A DNA stretch of 64,000 bases from Pseudonocardia asaccharolytica DSM 44247 = NBRC 16224. Lineage in GTDB: Bacteria > Actinomycetota > Actinomycetes > Mycobacteriales > Pseudonocardiaceae. The translations under genes were made by a program, and so were the position numbers. This document shows, piece by piece, positions 33,974-43,240 of the stretch. The DNA lies in contig NZ_AUII01000003.1 in assembly GCF_000423625.1 (NCBI RefSeq), forward strand, positions 248,001 through 312,000, given 5' to 3'. The stretch's first letter is position 1. Each line of letters starts with the position of its first letter. The notes beneath the pieces are model-generated. The model was given only the letters and a program-made list of their open reading frames with translations. It did no database searches and was not told the DNA's origin.

Positions 33974-34038
33974 CGCCACGCCCTGTCCCCGGGAAGGGCC
34001 GTTCCGGACAACTCGTCGCCGACAGCGGGAGGGTCGCG

Positions 34039-37000
34039 ATGCGCACTGTGGGGGTGACGCGGCCGCGCCGCCGACCGCTGCCGATGCCGGGCGGCGAGCT
34101 GGCGCTGGAGCCGCCGCCGGAGCCCGAGCGCGTCATCCCGGCCGGGGTGCTGAGCCGGTTGCTCCCGGTGGTGATGATCGCGGCGTCGATCGGCTTCGTC
34201 GCCGTCCTCGGGCCCGGCAACCCGACGTCGTGGCTGTTCGGCGGGATGTTCGTGATCTCGACGCTCGGCATGATGCTCACCGGCGGCGGGCGCGGCGGCG
34301 GACAGCGGGCCGCCGGGATCGACGAGGACCGCCGCGACTACCTGCGCTACCTCGGTTCGATGCGCCGCCGGATGCGCGAGATCGCCGCGGCGCAGCGCGG
34401 CGCGCTGGAGAACGGGCACCCCGAGCCCGCGGCGTGGCCCTCGGTGCTCGCCGCGGGCAGGCTGTGGGAACGACGCACCGCCGACGTCGACTTTGGCCGG
34501 CTGCGCATCGGATGCGGCACCCAGCGGCTCGCGACCCGGCTGATCGCGCCGCAGACGGGGCCGGTCGAGGGGGTCGAGCCGGTCACCGCCCTGGCCCTGC
34601 GCCGGTTCCTGACCGGCCATTCCGTGGTGGCCGAGCTGCCCGTCGCGGTGTCGGTGCGGCACAGCTCGACGGTGTGGCTGGAGCCCGCGGACCACGAGCT
34701 GGCGCCGGCTCGCGGGCTGGCCAGGGCAATGGTCGCGCAGTACGCGCTGTGGCACAGCCCGACCGACGCGCTGCTGGCGGTCGTCGCCCCGCCGTCGCTG
34801 GCGGCGGCGTGGGAGTGGGCGAAATGGCTTCCACACGTCGCGCATCCCCGGCTGCGCGACGCCATCGGACCGCTGCGGATGTTCACCGCCGACGCCGACG
34901 AGCTGCGCCGCTGGTGGATCACCGAGCTCGCCGGGCGTCCGCCGGGGCCCGGCGAGGGCGAACCGCACCTGCTCGTCGTCGTCGACGGGATGGCGGCGAC
35001 CCCGGGGCCATGGGCCGGCGTGGCCGGGGTGACCGTGCTGCGCGTCGGCGCCCCACCCGGGCGACGGCCCGCGCCGTCGGTCGTGCGGCTGGCGGTGGGC
35101 CCGGCCCGGCTCGCCCGGTTGAACCGCAACGACCCCGTGGGCGCCGAGATCGGACGCCCCGACGCGCTGTCGGTCGCCGAGGCGCGCGCCCTCGCCCGCA
35201 GGCTCGCCCGGTACCGCCCGGCGGGCGCCGCGTCCGGCGACGAGGACACCGCGGCCGGGCCCACCGGGTTGCCCGCCCTGCTCGGGATCGCCGAGCGGCC
35301 CGGTCCCGCGGCGGTCGAGGAGCTGCGGGAGCGCTGGGGGAAGGCCGAGGCCGACCGGCTGCGGGTGCCGATCGGCGTCGACGAGCGGGGACAGCCGGTG
35401 GCGCTGGATCTCAAGGAGTCGGCGCACGGCGGCAGCGGTCCGCACGGGCTGTGCGTCGGCGCGACGGGCTCGGGCAAGAGCGAACTGTTGCGGACTCTCG
35501 TGCTCGGGCTCGCCGCCACGCATTCCCCGGCCGATCTCAACCTGGTGCTCGTCGACTTCAAGGGCGGCGCCACGTTCCTCGGTTTCGCCGAGCTGCCCCA
35601 TGTCTCCGCGGTGATCACCAACCTGGTCGACGAGCTCACCCTCGTCGACCGGATGGCCGACGCGCTGGCCGGCGAGATCACCCGGCGCCAGGAGCTGCTG
35701 CGGGCGGCGGGGAACCTGACCGACGTCACCGGGTACGCGGCCGCCCGGCGGGCCGGCGCGGATCTGCCGCCGCTGCCCGCGCTGCTCGTCGTCGTCGACG
35801 AGTTCTCCGAGCTGCTCGCCCAGCGCCCCGAGCTGATCGATCTGCTCGTCACGATCGGTCGGCTGGGCCGCTCGCTCGGGCTGCACCTGCTGCTGGCCTC
35901 GCAGCGCCTCGACGAGGGCAGGCTGCGCGGTCTGGAATCCCATCTGTCCTACCGGATCGCGTTGCGCACCTTCTCCGCCGCGGAGTCGCGTGCGGTGCTC
36001 GGCGTGCCCGACGCCCACCAGCTCCCACCGGCCCCCGGCTCGGCGTTCCTGGCGACCGGCACCGGGGAGCTGGTGCGCTTCCGCGGCGCCTACGTCTCCG
36101 GCCCGCCCGCGGGATCCACGGGGCCGGGACCGTCGGGGCAGCCGCGAGCGTTGCCGTTCCGGGCCGGGCGGGTGCGCGCGCCGTCCACGGGCAGCGCACT
36201 GGCCGCGCCGGGCGATACCGCGCCGACCGTCCTGGACGGGATGCTGGATGCGCTGCGGGGACGCGGCCCGGCCGCGCACCGGGTGTGGATGCCGCCACTG
36301 GACGTCCCGCCGCCCCTGGACGAGCTACTCGGCCCGATCACCCCGACGGCCGGTCGGGGGCTGAGCGTGGGCGGACCGGTCGGGACGCTCCAGGTGCCGA
36401 TCGGCCTGATCGACCGGCCCTACCAGCAGCGCCGGGATCCGCTCGTCGCCGACCTCTCCGGGGCGGCCGGGCATCTCGTGGTCGTCGGGGGCCCGCGATC
36501 GGGCAAGTCGACGGCCCTGCGCGCCCTGGTGCTCGGCCTCGCGCTCACCCACACCCCCGCGGAGCTGGGCGTGCACGTCCTGGACTTCGGCGGTGGCGGG
36601 CTCGCGGCGCTCGCCGGGCTGCCGCATGTCGGCACCGTCGCGGATCGCCAGCAGCCCGACCTCGTCCGGCGCACCCTCGCCGAGGTCAACGCCGTGCTGA
36701 CCCGCCGGGAACGGCTGTTCCGCGACGCCGGTCTCGGCGCCGTCGAGGAGTTTCGGACGCGTCGGGCGCGCGGGGAGTTCGCCGGGGAGCCGGCCACCGA
36801 TCTGCTGCTCGTGCTCGACGGCTATCTGACGCTGCGCGCGGAGTTCGAGGACCTGGAGGCCCGGCTCCTGCCGCTGGCCACCCAGGGGCTGGGTTACGGC
36901 GTGCACCTGGCGCTGTCGGCGAGTCGCTGGACCGAGCTGCGTCCGGCGCTCAAGGACCTGCTCGGAACGCGACTGGAGCTGCGGCTGGGGGAGCCGTCGG

Positions 37001-37941
37001 AGTCGGAGGCGGAGCGGCGCAAGGCGGCCGGGGTGCCGGCCCGGCCCGGGCACGGACTGGCCGCCGACGGGGCCCCGATGGTCCTTGCCGCGCCGCGCTG
37101 CGGCGAGCACGCCGACACCCCATCGTTGGTCGAGGCCATCGCCCGCTCCTGGTCGGGCCCCCCGGTCGCGCCGGTGCGGCTGCTGCCGACCCGGCTGGAG
37201 CATGTGGCGCTTGCACCGGGGGACCCCACGCGGGTCCCGCTCGGCGTCGACGAGGACCGGCTGGCGCTCGTCGAGCTCGACTTCGCCGCCGAACCGCACC
37301 TGTTCTGCTTCGCCGACGCCGAGAGCGGGAAGACCAACCTGCTGCGGCTGCTCGCCCGGGGGATCACCGACCGGTTCACCCCCGAACAGGCGCGGGTCGT
37401 GCTCGTCGACTACCGGCGCGGGTTGTTCGGGGCCGTCGCGCCGTCCCATCTGATCGGCCACGCCAGCACCGCCGAGGCCGCGGCGACGGCGCTGCGCGAG
37501 GTGGCCGAGTCGCTGCGCCGCAGGTTGCCGGGGCCCGATGTGACAGCGCGGCAGCTGCGGGAGCGCAGCTGGTGGTCCGGGCCGGAGGTGTTCGTACTCG
37601 TCGACGACTACGACCTGGTCGCCCCGATCGGCGCCACTGTGGCGAACCCGCTGCTGCCGCTGGTCGAGTTCCTCCCGCAGGCCAAGGACGTCGGGCTGCA
37701 TCTGGTGGTGACCCGGCGCTGCGGCGGCGCCGGGCGCGCGCTGTACGACCCGCTGCTCAGCCGGTTGCGCGAGCTCGCCGCTCCGGGCCTGGTGATGAAC
37801 GGCAGCCCGGACGAGGGCGCACTGGTCGAGTCGGTGAAGCCGGCTCCGATGCCGCCGGGACGGGCCGTCCTCGTCGACCGCAGGCGCGGCCCGCGCCGGG
37901 TGCAGCTCGCCTGGCTGCCCGACCCCGGCGACGCGCCGTGA
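34039..37941 (+). CDS. eccC: Type VII secretion ATPase EccCa/EccCb fusion
   Basis: EccC is the FtsK/SpoIIIE-like motor that recognises and drives export of WXG100 substrates. From ATG 34039 (GGGAGGG ribosome-binding site) it has 1300 residues. Two transmembrane helices lie near 35-58 and 63-82. Three ATPase domains have P-loops GATGSGKSE (474-482), GGPRSGKS (817-824) and ESGKT (1095-1099). The domain 1 Walker B VVVDEF is near 586. It is a single fused protein, as in ESX-4. The stop overlaps the next gene (GTGA). The open frame extending further upstream is not coding. Confidence 0.95.
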   Translation: MRTVGVTRPRRRPLPMPGGELALEPPPEPERVIPAGVLSRLLPVVMIAASIGFVAVLGPGNPTSWLFGGMFVISTLGMMLTGGGRGGGQRAAGIDEDRRDYLRYLGSMRRRMREIAAAQRGALENGHPEPAAWPSVLAAGRLWERRTADVDFGRLRIGCGTQRLATRLIAPQTGPVEGVEPVTALALRRFLTGHSVVAELPVAVSVRHSSTVWLEPADHELAPARGLARAMVAQYALWHSPTDALLAVVAPPSLAAAWEWAKWLPHVAHPRLRDAIGPLRMFTADADELRRWWITELAGRPPGPGEGEPHLLVVVDGMAATPGPWAGVAGVTVLRVGAPPGRRPAPSVVRLAVGPARLARLNRNDPVGAEIGRPDALSVAEARALARRLARYRPAGAASGDEDTAAGPTGLPALLGIAERPGPAAVEELRERWGKAEADRLRVPIGVDERGQPVALDLKESAHGGSGPHGLCVGATGSGKSELLRTLVLGLAATHSPADLNLVLVDFKGGATFLGFAELPHVSAVITNLVDELTLVDRMADALAGEITRRQELLRAAGNLTDVTGYAAARRAGADLPPLPALLVVVDEFSELLAQRPELIDLLVTIGRLGRSLGLHLLLASQRLDEGRLRGLESHLSYRIALRTFSAAESRAVLGVPDAHQLPPAPGSAFLATGTGELVRFRGAYVSGPPAGSTGPGPSGQPRALPFRAGRVRAPSTGSALAAPGDTAPTVLDGMLDALRGRGPAAHRVWMPPLDVPPPLDELLGPITPTAGRGLSVGGPVGTLQVPIGLIDRPYQQRRDPLVADLSGAAGHLVVVGGPRSGKSTALRALVLGLALTHTPAELGVHVLDFGGGGLAALAGLPHVGTVADRQQPDLVRRTLAEVNAVLTRRERLFRDAGLGAVEEFRTRRARGEFAGEPATDLLLVLDGYLTLRAEFEDLEARLLPLATQGLGYGVHLALSASRWTELRPALKDLLGTRLELRLGEPSESEAERRKAAGVPARPGHGLAADGAPMVLAAPRCGEHADTPSLVEAIARSWSGPPVAPVRLLPTRLEHVALAPGDPTRVPLGVDEDRLALVELDFAAEPHLFCFADAESGKTNLLRLLARGITDRFTPEQARVVLVDYRRGLFGAVAPSHLIGHASTAEAAATALREVAESLRRRLPGPDVTARQLRERSWWSGPEVFVLVDDYDLVAPIGATVANPLLPLVEFLPQAKDVGLHLVVTRRCGGAGRALYDPLLSRLRELAAPGLVMNGSPDEGALVESVKPAPMPPGRAVLVDRRRGPRRVQLAWLPDPGDAP

Positions 37942-39266
37942 TCGGCTCTCCGCAGTGCCCGTCCCGGGTCGCGGTGCATCCCGGGACGGGTGCGACGCGG
38001 GTGGCCGTGGTCGATCCCGGTGGCGAGCCCCGGCTGCTCGCCCGGCTGCCGGGCCGGTGCGACGTCGACGACGTGCTCGGGGTGCTGTTCGCCGACCGCC
38101 GGCCCGAGCCGGTGGTCGTGGGCGCGGCGGGGGTGCCGGTCGCGGTCGCGGTCGGCGGTGGGTTGCCGCGGATCGTGATCGACGGCGGGGTCTCCGGCAC
38201 CGAGGTGACGCTTGTCGGGCCGGACGGCGTGGGCCCGACCCGGACCGTCGACGTGGGTGGGGCCCGCTGCGACACGGTCGCGCGTGAGCTGTTGAGCGGT
38301 GCCTCGCTCGAGGAGGCGCGCCGCGTCCGCGAGGGCCTCTCGCTGCTGCCCGCGGTGACGGCCGACGGCGGGGTCCGGCTCGACGCCGGCACGCTGCGCC
38401 GGGCGCTGGCCGAGCCGATGTCCCTGATCGTCGATGCCGCCGCCGAGGTCGCCGAGCTCGCCGGCGGCGGGGTCGCGGAGGTGGTGCTGGTCGGCGGGCT
38501 GGCCCGCACCCCGCTGCTGGCCGAGCTGTTCGACGCGGCGGGCGTGGGGCCGGTGCGGGTGCCGCCGGTGCCCGACGTCGCCGCGGTCCTCGGCGCCCTG
38601 ACCCCTCTCCCCTCCAGCCCCCGTCCTTCTGCGAGTCGCGGTGTTTCCGCGACCGAGTCGGGGTATTCCTGCGACCGAGTCGGAGTTTCCCCGGGCCCCC
38701 CGCTCCTGCCGCCGATCCCCCCGCGCCGGCACCGCGTCCGGCGGGCCGCGCTGGGCGTCGCGGTGGGCCTCATCGCGCTCCTCGGCGCCGGCGCAGCGCT
38801 GGTCCCCGGCCGGCACCTCGCGAACACCGCGGGCGAGCTGGTCCAGTACGGCTACCGGCTGGCGCTGCCCGCCGGGTGGGCGCATACCGGCGGGCTTCCC
38901 GAACGTCGTCGCACACTGATCACCCCGACCATGGCGCCCGCCGGGAGCGATCTGGTCTCGATCGAGCTGAGCGAGCTGGGCTACGACGCCGATGCCGAGC
39001 CCGCTCGCGCCCGCGCGGAACTGCGGTCCGCCTTCCACGCGGCGGTCGCCGGTGGGGAGCGGCTCACGGGATTCGACCCGGACGGCCGCTTCGCCGGCCG
39101 CGCCGTGGCCGTCTATCGGCAGGATCTGCGGGGCACGGTCGTCGACTGGTACGTCGTGTTCGACGGCGGCGCACAGTTCAGCATCGGGTGCCGGCACACG
39201 CCGTCCGGAGTGGTCGCGGTCGATGCGGCGTGTGCAACGGTCGTCGCCTCGGTGCGGCCGGCGTGA
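37938..39266 (+). CDS. Type VII secretion-associated protein, Rv3446c family
   Basis: The gene is coupled to eccC by a GTGA overlap. It encodes 442 residues: an N-terminal actin/Hsp70-like half (VAVHPGTGATRVAVVDPGGE, EVVLVGGLARTPLLAELF), a linker at about 222-268, one transmembrane helix (269-289) and a C-terminal domain (YGYRLALPAGWAHTGGLP onward). It matches the C-terminal-domain family found only with ESX loci, so a part in the secretion machine is likely, but its biochemistry is unknown. Residues about 231-252 are encoded by a copy of a dispersed repeat that also occurs between genes (43123 and 43961). Confidence 0.85.
   Translation: MIGSPQCPSRVAVHPGTGATRVAVVDPGGEPRLLARLPGRCDVDDVLGVLFADRRPEPVVVGAAGVPVAVAVGGGLPRIVIDGGVSGTEVTLVGPDGVGPTRTVDVGGARCDTVARELLSGASLEEARRVREGLSLLPAVTADGGVRLDAGTLRRALAEPMSLIVDAAAEVAELAGGGVAEVVLVGGLARTPLLAELFDAAGVGPVRVPPVPDVAAVLGALTPLPSSPRPSASRGVSATESGYSCDRVGVSPGPPLLPPIPPRRHRVRRAALGVAVGLIALLGAGAALVPGRHLANTAGELVQYGYRLALPAGWAHTGGLPERRRTLITPTMAPAGSDLVSIELSELGYDADAEPARARAELRSAFHAAVAGGERLTGFDPDGRFAGRAVAVYRQDLRGTVVDWYVVFDGGAQFSIGCRHTPSGVVAVDAACATVVASVRPA
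38631..38690. repeat. Dispersed repeat, copy A (inside coding sequence)
   Basis: The sequence is built on GCGAGTCGCGGT, TTCCG and GCGACCGAGTCGG blocks. It is related to copies B (43123-43180) and C (43961-44018, reverse). Here it is in frame and encodes a Ser/Arg/Gly-rich linker before the membrane helix. Confidence 0.75.
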
Positions 39267-39296
39267 GGCGGCGCGCCACGGGGGCAATGGCGCCCC

Positions 39297-39770
39297 GTGG
39301 CGGCCCACGTTGTCGAGATCCGGCGGCATGACTACCTCGATCCGGTTGTCCAGCAACTGATCGGCGAGGTGCAGGACGAGTACGTCGTCCGCTACGGCGA
39401 TGCGGACCGCTCGCCCGTCGATCCCGCCGAGTTCACCCCGCCGCGCGGGGCCGTTCTCCTCGCCTGGTGCGACGACGACGCGGTGGCCTCGGTCGCGCTG
39501 CGCGCGGTCCCGGACACGCCCGCAACGGCCGAGGTCAAACGGCTGTACGTGCGCAGGCACCACCGTCGCCGGGGCCTGGGACGCACCCTGCTGCGGGCGG
39601 CCGAGGACCGCGCTCGGGCCATGGGATACCGCCGGGTCATCCTGGAGACCGGCACCCGACAGCCCGAGTCGCTGCGGCTCTACGCGAGCGAGGGCTACCA
39701 CCGGATCCCCGGGTACGGCTACTACGCCCACCAGCCGCAGACGGTCTGCTTCGGCAAGGACCTCCGGTAG
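39297..39770 (+). CDS. GNAT family N-acetyltransferase within the ESX-4 locus
   Basis: The product has 157 residues with the acetyl-CoA-binding motif A (VRRHHRRRGLGRTLLRAAED) and a preceding VKRLYV strand, followed by LETGTRQPESLRLYASEGY. The substrate is unknown. It lies 30 nt after the Rv3446c-type gene and 111 nt before the first WXG100 gene, a position empty in the mycobacterial ESX-4 loci I know. It could acetylate an ESX component or be an unrelated passenger. GTG 39297 is the only reasonable start. Confidence 0.85.
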   Translation: MAAHVVEIRRHDYLDPVVQQLIGEVQDEYVVRYGDADRSPVDPAEFTPPRGAVLLAWCDDDAVASVALRAVPDTPATAEVKRLYVRRHHRRRGLGRTLLRAAEDRARAMGYRRVILETGTRQPESLRLYASEGYHRIPGYGYYAHQPQTVCFGKDLR

Positions 39771-39881
39771 CGGCTTCCCGATCGCGAACCCGATCGTCGG
39801 AACCGCCACGCCCGCGGGTCTCCTCCTGCAACGGTGTCCCCGCTCGCGAGACGGACACGCTGACACGAGGGGCTGATCGGC

Positions 39882-40193
39882 ATGGCAGGTGGCTTCGGGA
39901 CGACCACCGAGGAGATGGCCCGCGCGGGCCGGCACGTACTGGAGGTGAACGACGCCGTGCAGTCCGAGCTGTCGGTTCTGCGCGGCAGGCTCGCACCCCT
40001 CGCGGGGGCATGGCGCGGCGACGCGGCGACGGCGTTCGCCTCGCTGATGGCTCGTTGGGACGCCGACGCGCGATCGCTCAGCGAGGCGCTTCGCGGGATC
40101 GGTGAGGCGATCCAGGGATCGGCACAGGCGTACCAGCGCCAGGAGGACGAGCAGGCCGGTGGCCTCTCGTCGATCCGGACGGCGCTGGGCTGA
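39882..40193 (+). CDS. WXG100 family protein, EsxU-like
   Basis: This is a small helical-hairpin substrate or partner of the ESX-4 system. It has 103 residues with W44-R-G46 at the turn and a C-terminal YxxxE signal (Y84 to E88). AGGGGCTGATCGGC precedes the ATG. Position suggests the orthologue of Rv3445c (EsxU). It probably forms a heterodimer with the product of the next gene, 14 nt downstream. Confidence 0.88.
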   Translation: MAGGFGTTTEEMARAGRHVLEVNDAVQSELSVLRGRLAPLAGAWRGDAATAFASLMARWDADARSLSEALRGIGEAIQGSAQAYQRQEDEQAGGLSSIRTALG

Positions 40194-40207
40194 GGAGAGC
40201 GGAGAAC

Positions 40208-40495
40208 ATGTCCGAGATCAAGGTCACCTTTGCCGAGCTGGCTGCGGCGCAGAGCAACGTCGCGACGTCTGTCCAGCGCATCTTCGGCAGGCTCGACGAG
40301 CTCAAGCGCTTCCTCGCGCCGCTCGCCGCGACCTGGGAGGGCCAGGCTGCGACCGACTATCAGGCCCGGCAGCGACAGTGGGATACCGCGGCGGCCGACC
40401 TGGCATCCGTGCTGACCCGGATCAGTGTTGCGCTCGGTGCCGCGAACGACAACTACCAGCAGGTCGAGCGGGTGAACGCACGCCGCTGGCAGTGA
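40208..40495 (+). CDS. WXG100 family protein, EsxT-like
   Basis: The product has 95 residues with W43-E-G45 at the helical turn and YxxxE (Y83 to E87) near the end. GAGGAGAGCGGAG lies just before the ATG. It is the likely partner of the preceding protein and corresponds in position to Rv3444c (EsxT). Both proteins of the pair carry a YxxxD/E motif, whereas often only one does. Confidence 0.88.
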   Translation: MSEIKVTFAELAAAQSNVATSVQRIFGRLDELKRFLAPLAATWEGQAATDYQARQRQWDTAAADLASVLTRISVALGAANDNYQQVERVNARRWQ

Positions 40496-40530
40496 TCGAC
40501 GGCGGCCGACGGCCGGTCCGGGGGGTCGTT

Positions 40531-40560
40531 TTGACCCGCATTCGGGGCGGCAGGTACTCT
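40531..40560 (+). promoter_or_regulatory. Housekeeping sigma promoter of rplM-rpsI
   Basis: TTGACC (40531-40536) and TACTCT (40555-40560) are 18 bp apart. The predicted start is near 40567, leaving a leader of about 130 nt. The promoter is nearly the same as that of rpsL (3952-3981). Confidence 0.8.
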
Positions 40561-40698
40561 CGGCTCTCGATATGCGGCGGGTGAGCTGCGGCTGTCACGG
40601 GTTTCTCGGGTGGCGTGCTCATCTTCCGGTCGCTCCGATGCGGCCTGCTGCACCGCGCGACGACAGGCATCCCGAGCCGAGAACGACGAGGTAGGTCC

Positions 40699-41142
40699 GT
40701 GCCCACGTACAGCCCCAAACCCGGCGATATCACCCGCGCCTGGCACGTGATCGACGCCACCGATGTGGTGCTCGGCCGGCTGGCCAGCCATGCCGCGACG
40801 CTGCTGCGCGGCAAGCACAAGCCGACCTACGCCCCGCACGTGGACACGGGCGACTTCGTCGTGATCGTGAACGCCGAGAAGATCGCCGTGTCCGGTAACA
40901 AGCGCGACAACAAGTTCGTCTATCGCCACTCGGGTTACCCCGGTGGCCTTCGGCGCCGCTCGGTCGGCGAGATGATCGAGAAGCACCCGGACCGGCTTGT
41001 CGAGAAGGCGGTCAAGGGCATGCTGCCCAAGAACCGGCTCGGTCGTGCGATGGCCAAGAAGCTGAAGGTCTACGCCGGGCCCTCGCACCCGCACACCGCG
41101 CAGAAGCCGCAGACCTTCGAGATCACCCAGGTGGCGCAGTGA
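40699..41142 (+). CDS. rplM: 50S ribosomal protein L13
   Basis: L13 is an early 50S assembly protein. GTG 40699, behind GACGAGGTAGG, gives 147 residues ([18 protein letters not shown]), the actinobacterial norm. The conserved core [20 protein letters not shown] and the [10 protein letters not shown] and [16 protein letters not shown] segments are intact. It overlaps rpsI by four bases (GTGA). The product may autoregulate through its leader, as in E. coli, but this is not visible here. Confidence 0.97.
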   Translation: MPTYSPKPGDITRAWHVIDATDVVLGRLASHAATLLRGKHKPTYAPHVDTGDFVVIVNAEKIAVSGNKRDNKFVYRHSGYPGGLRRRSVGEMIEKHPDRLVEKAVKGMLPKNRLGRAMAKKLKVYAGPSHPHTAQKPQTFEITQVAQ

Positions 41143-41765
41143 CGACCGCCGACCCGAGCAACGAAGAGGGACAGCACGTGACCACCCCTGAGCCCGAGGC
41201 CGGCGACGCCGTCGCCGCTGAGGCCGTCGCCGCTGAGGCCGTCGACACCGAGGCCGTCGACACCGAGGCCGTCGACACCGAGGCCGTCGACACCGAGGCC
41301 GTTGCCGGCGAGGCCGTGGAGTCCTACGAGTACCCGGCCGATGAGGCGTTCGTCGCCGAGGCCCCGAGCGTCCTTCCGGACCGGCCCATCCAGACCGTTG
41401 GCCGGCGCAAGGAGGCCGTGGTCCGGGTTCGGCTGGTCCCCGGCTCCGGCGCCTTCACGCTCAACGGCAAGTCGCTGGAGACCTACTTCCCGAACAAGCT
41501 GCACCAGCAGCTCGTCCGGGAGCCCCTGGTCACCGTGGAGAAGACCGAACGCTACGACATCTTCGCCAACCTCACCGGCGGCGGTACGTCCGGTCAGGCC
41601 GGGGCCCTACGCCTGGCGATCGCGCGGGCGCTGGTCGAGGCCGACTCCGAGGACCGGCCGTCACTCAAGCGCGCCGGCTTCCTGACCAGGGACGCCCGCG
41701 TCACCGAGCGAAAGAAGTACGGCCTGAAGAAGGCCCGCAAGGCGCCCCAGTACAGCAAGCGCTGA
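41139..41765 (+). CDS. rpsI: 30S ribosomal protein S9 with acidic repeat extension
   Basis: S9 reaches the P-site tRNA with its C-terminal tail (QYSKR). The core begins near residue 80 with [20 protein letters not shown] and runs normally to the end. The first 70 residues are an acidic extension made mostly of seven 5-residue units (consensus EAVDT). The start GTG 41139 overlaps rplM (GTGA); GTG 41178 is a shorter alternative. At 208 residues it is longer than mycobacterial S9 (about 150). Confidence 0.96.
   Translation: MTTADPSNEEGQHVTTPEPEAGDAVAAEAVAAEAVDTEAVDTEAVDTEAVDTEAVAGEAVESYEYPADEAFVAEAPSVLPDRPIQTVGRRKEAVVRVRLVPGSGAFTLNGKSLETYFPNKLHQQLVREPLVTVEKTERYDIFANLTGGGTSGQAGALRLAIARALVEADSEDRPSLKRAGFLTRDARVTERKKYGLKKARKAPQYSKR
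41211..41315 (+). repeat. Tandem 15-bp repeats in rpsI
   Basis: Seven units of 15 bp are present. The four central ones (41241-41300, GTCGACACCGAGGCC) are identical, with diverged units at both ends. They encode the EAVDT repeats of the S9 extension. Identical copies suggest recent expansion by slippage. Confidence 0.9.
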
Positions 41766-41775
41766 CCCTCGCCGG

Positions 41776-43113
41776 ATGCGTCGCCTCTTCGGAACCGACG
41801 GTGTCCGGGGCCTGGCCAATGGCGAGCTCCTCACACCGGAGCTCGCCATGGCCGTTGCGGCCTCGGCCGCGCGGGTCCTCGTCGAGCACGATCCTTCGCG
41901 CCGTCCGGTGGCCGTGGTGGGACGGGACCCGCGGGCGAGCGGTGAGATGCTGGAGTCCGCGGTGGTCGCCGGCCTCGCGTCCGCCGGCGCGGATGCCGTT
42001 CGGGTCGGGGTGTTGCCCACCCCGGCGGTCGCCTTCCTCGTCGCCGAGCTGGGTGCCGACCTCGGCGTGATGATCTCGGCATCACACAATTCGATGCCGG
42101 ACAACGGGATCAAGTTGTTCGCCGTCGGCGGGCACAAGCTGCCCGACGATGTCGAACTGGCCATCGAGAACGGGCTGGAGCCGCCTGCCGTGCGGCCGAC
42201 CGGGTCCGGGGTCGGCCGAGTGCGGGACCTCGCCGATGCCGTCGACCGGTACACCGCCCATCTCCTGACGAGCACGACCCAGTCGCTGGCGGGGCTACGG
42301 GTGGTCGTCGACTGTGCGTACGGCGCCGCGTCGACTGCGGCGCCGGACTGCTACGCCAAGGCCGGTGCCGATGTCGTCGCGCTGCACGCGACGCCCAACG
42401 GGATCAATATCAACGATGGGGTCGGCTCGACGCATCTCGGGCCGTTACGCAACGCCGTCGTCGCGCACGGGGCGGACCTGGGCATCGCGCACGACGGCGA
42501 CGCCGACCGATGCCTGGCCATCGACGCCGCCGGTAACGAGATCGACGGCGACCGGATCATGGCGATCCTGGCGTTGGCCCTGCGCGAGGCGGGCGAGCTC
42601 GCGGGCGACACCCTCGTCGCGACGGTCATGAGCAACCTCGGCCTGCACCTGGCCATGCGCGCCGCCGGGATCGCGGTACGCACCACCGCGGTCGGAGACC
42701 GGTACGTGCTCGAGGAGCTGCGGGCGGGCGGATACAGCCTGGGCGGTGAGCAGTCGGGGCACGTCGTGCTGCCCGCGCACGCCACCACCGGGGACGGGCT
42801 GCTCACCGCGCTGCGGCTGATGGCGCGGCTGGCGCAGACCGGCTCGTCGCTGGCCGAGCTCGCCGCGGTGGTCACGCCGCTGCCGCAGATCCTGCGCAAC
42901 GTACGGGTGGTCGACCGGGCCGCCGCCGTGTCGTCGGATGCCGTCCGGGAGGCCGTGGCGGCCGCGGAGGCGGAGCTGGGCGACACCGGCCGGGTGCTGT
43001 TGCGTCCGTCGGGGACCGAGCAGCTGGTGCGGGTGATGGTCGAGGCCGCGACCGCCGAGCAGGCCGAGCACATCGCCACCCGCCTGGCCGAGATCGTCGC
43101 CGCGACCCGCTGA
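41776..43113 (+). CDS. glmM: Phosphoglucosamine mutase
   Basis: GlmM converts glucosamine-6-phosphate to glucosamine-1-phosphate for UDP-GlcNAc. The 445 residues begin [12 protein letters not shown]. The phosphoserine loop is [12 protein letters not shown] (S103), the metal loop is HDGDADR, the sugar-binding loop is LGGEQSGHV and the phosphate-binding loop is [12 protein letters not shown]. It starts 10 nt after rpsI, in the order rplM-rpsI-glmM common in actinobacteria. glmS lies downstream in the same window. Confidence 0.97.
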   Translation: MRRLFGTDGVRGLANGELLTPELAMAVAASAARVLVEHDPSRRPVAVVGRDPRASGEMLESAVVAGLASAGADAVRVGVLPTPAVAFLVAELGADLGVMISASHNSMPDNGIKLFAVGGHKLPDDVELAIENGLEPPAVRPTGSGVGRVRDLADAVDRYTAHLLTSTTQSLAGLRVVVDCAYGAASTAAPDCYAKAGADVVALHATPNGININDGVGSTHLGPLRNAVVAHGADLGIAHDGDADRCLAIDAAGNEIDGDRIMAILALALREAGELAGDTLVATVMSNLGLHLAMRAAGIAVRTTAVGDRYVLEELRAGGYSLGGEQSGHVVLPAHATTGDGLLTALRLMARLAQTGSSLAELAAVVTPLPQILRNVRVVDRAAAVSSDAVREAVAAAEAELGDTGRVLLRPSGTEQLVRVMVEAATAEQAEHIATRLAEIVAATR

Positions 43114-43122
43114 CCCGACCCC

Positions 43123-43180
43123 CGCGAGTCGCGGTTTCCGAGCGCGAGTCGGGGAGCTCCGCGTCCGAGTTGTGGGGTCC
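43123..43180. repeat. Dispersed repeat, copy B
   Basis: It starts CGCGAGTCGCGGTTTCCG and continues with AGCGCGAGTCGGGG. It lies between glmM and the next gene. See copies A (38631) and C (43961). Confidence 0.75.
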
Positions 43181-43240
43181 GGGCCGGCGACTTGACCGGA
43201 ACGGCCCCATGAGCCGCCTGCTCTGCGCCAGGCTTGGCCC

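Noticed and set aside
33343-34038. Upstream extension of eccC
   Set aside because: It runs antisense to eccD and through the divergent promoter region; ATG 34039 has a good ribosome-binding site and matches EccC N-termini.
29753-40495. ESX-4 region as a recently acquired island
   Set aside because: Gene order matches the conserved rplQ-truA-ESX-4-rplM synteny of mycobacteria, base composition is unchanged and no mobility genes are present.
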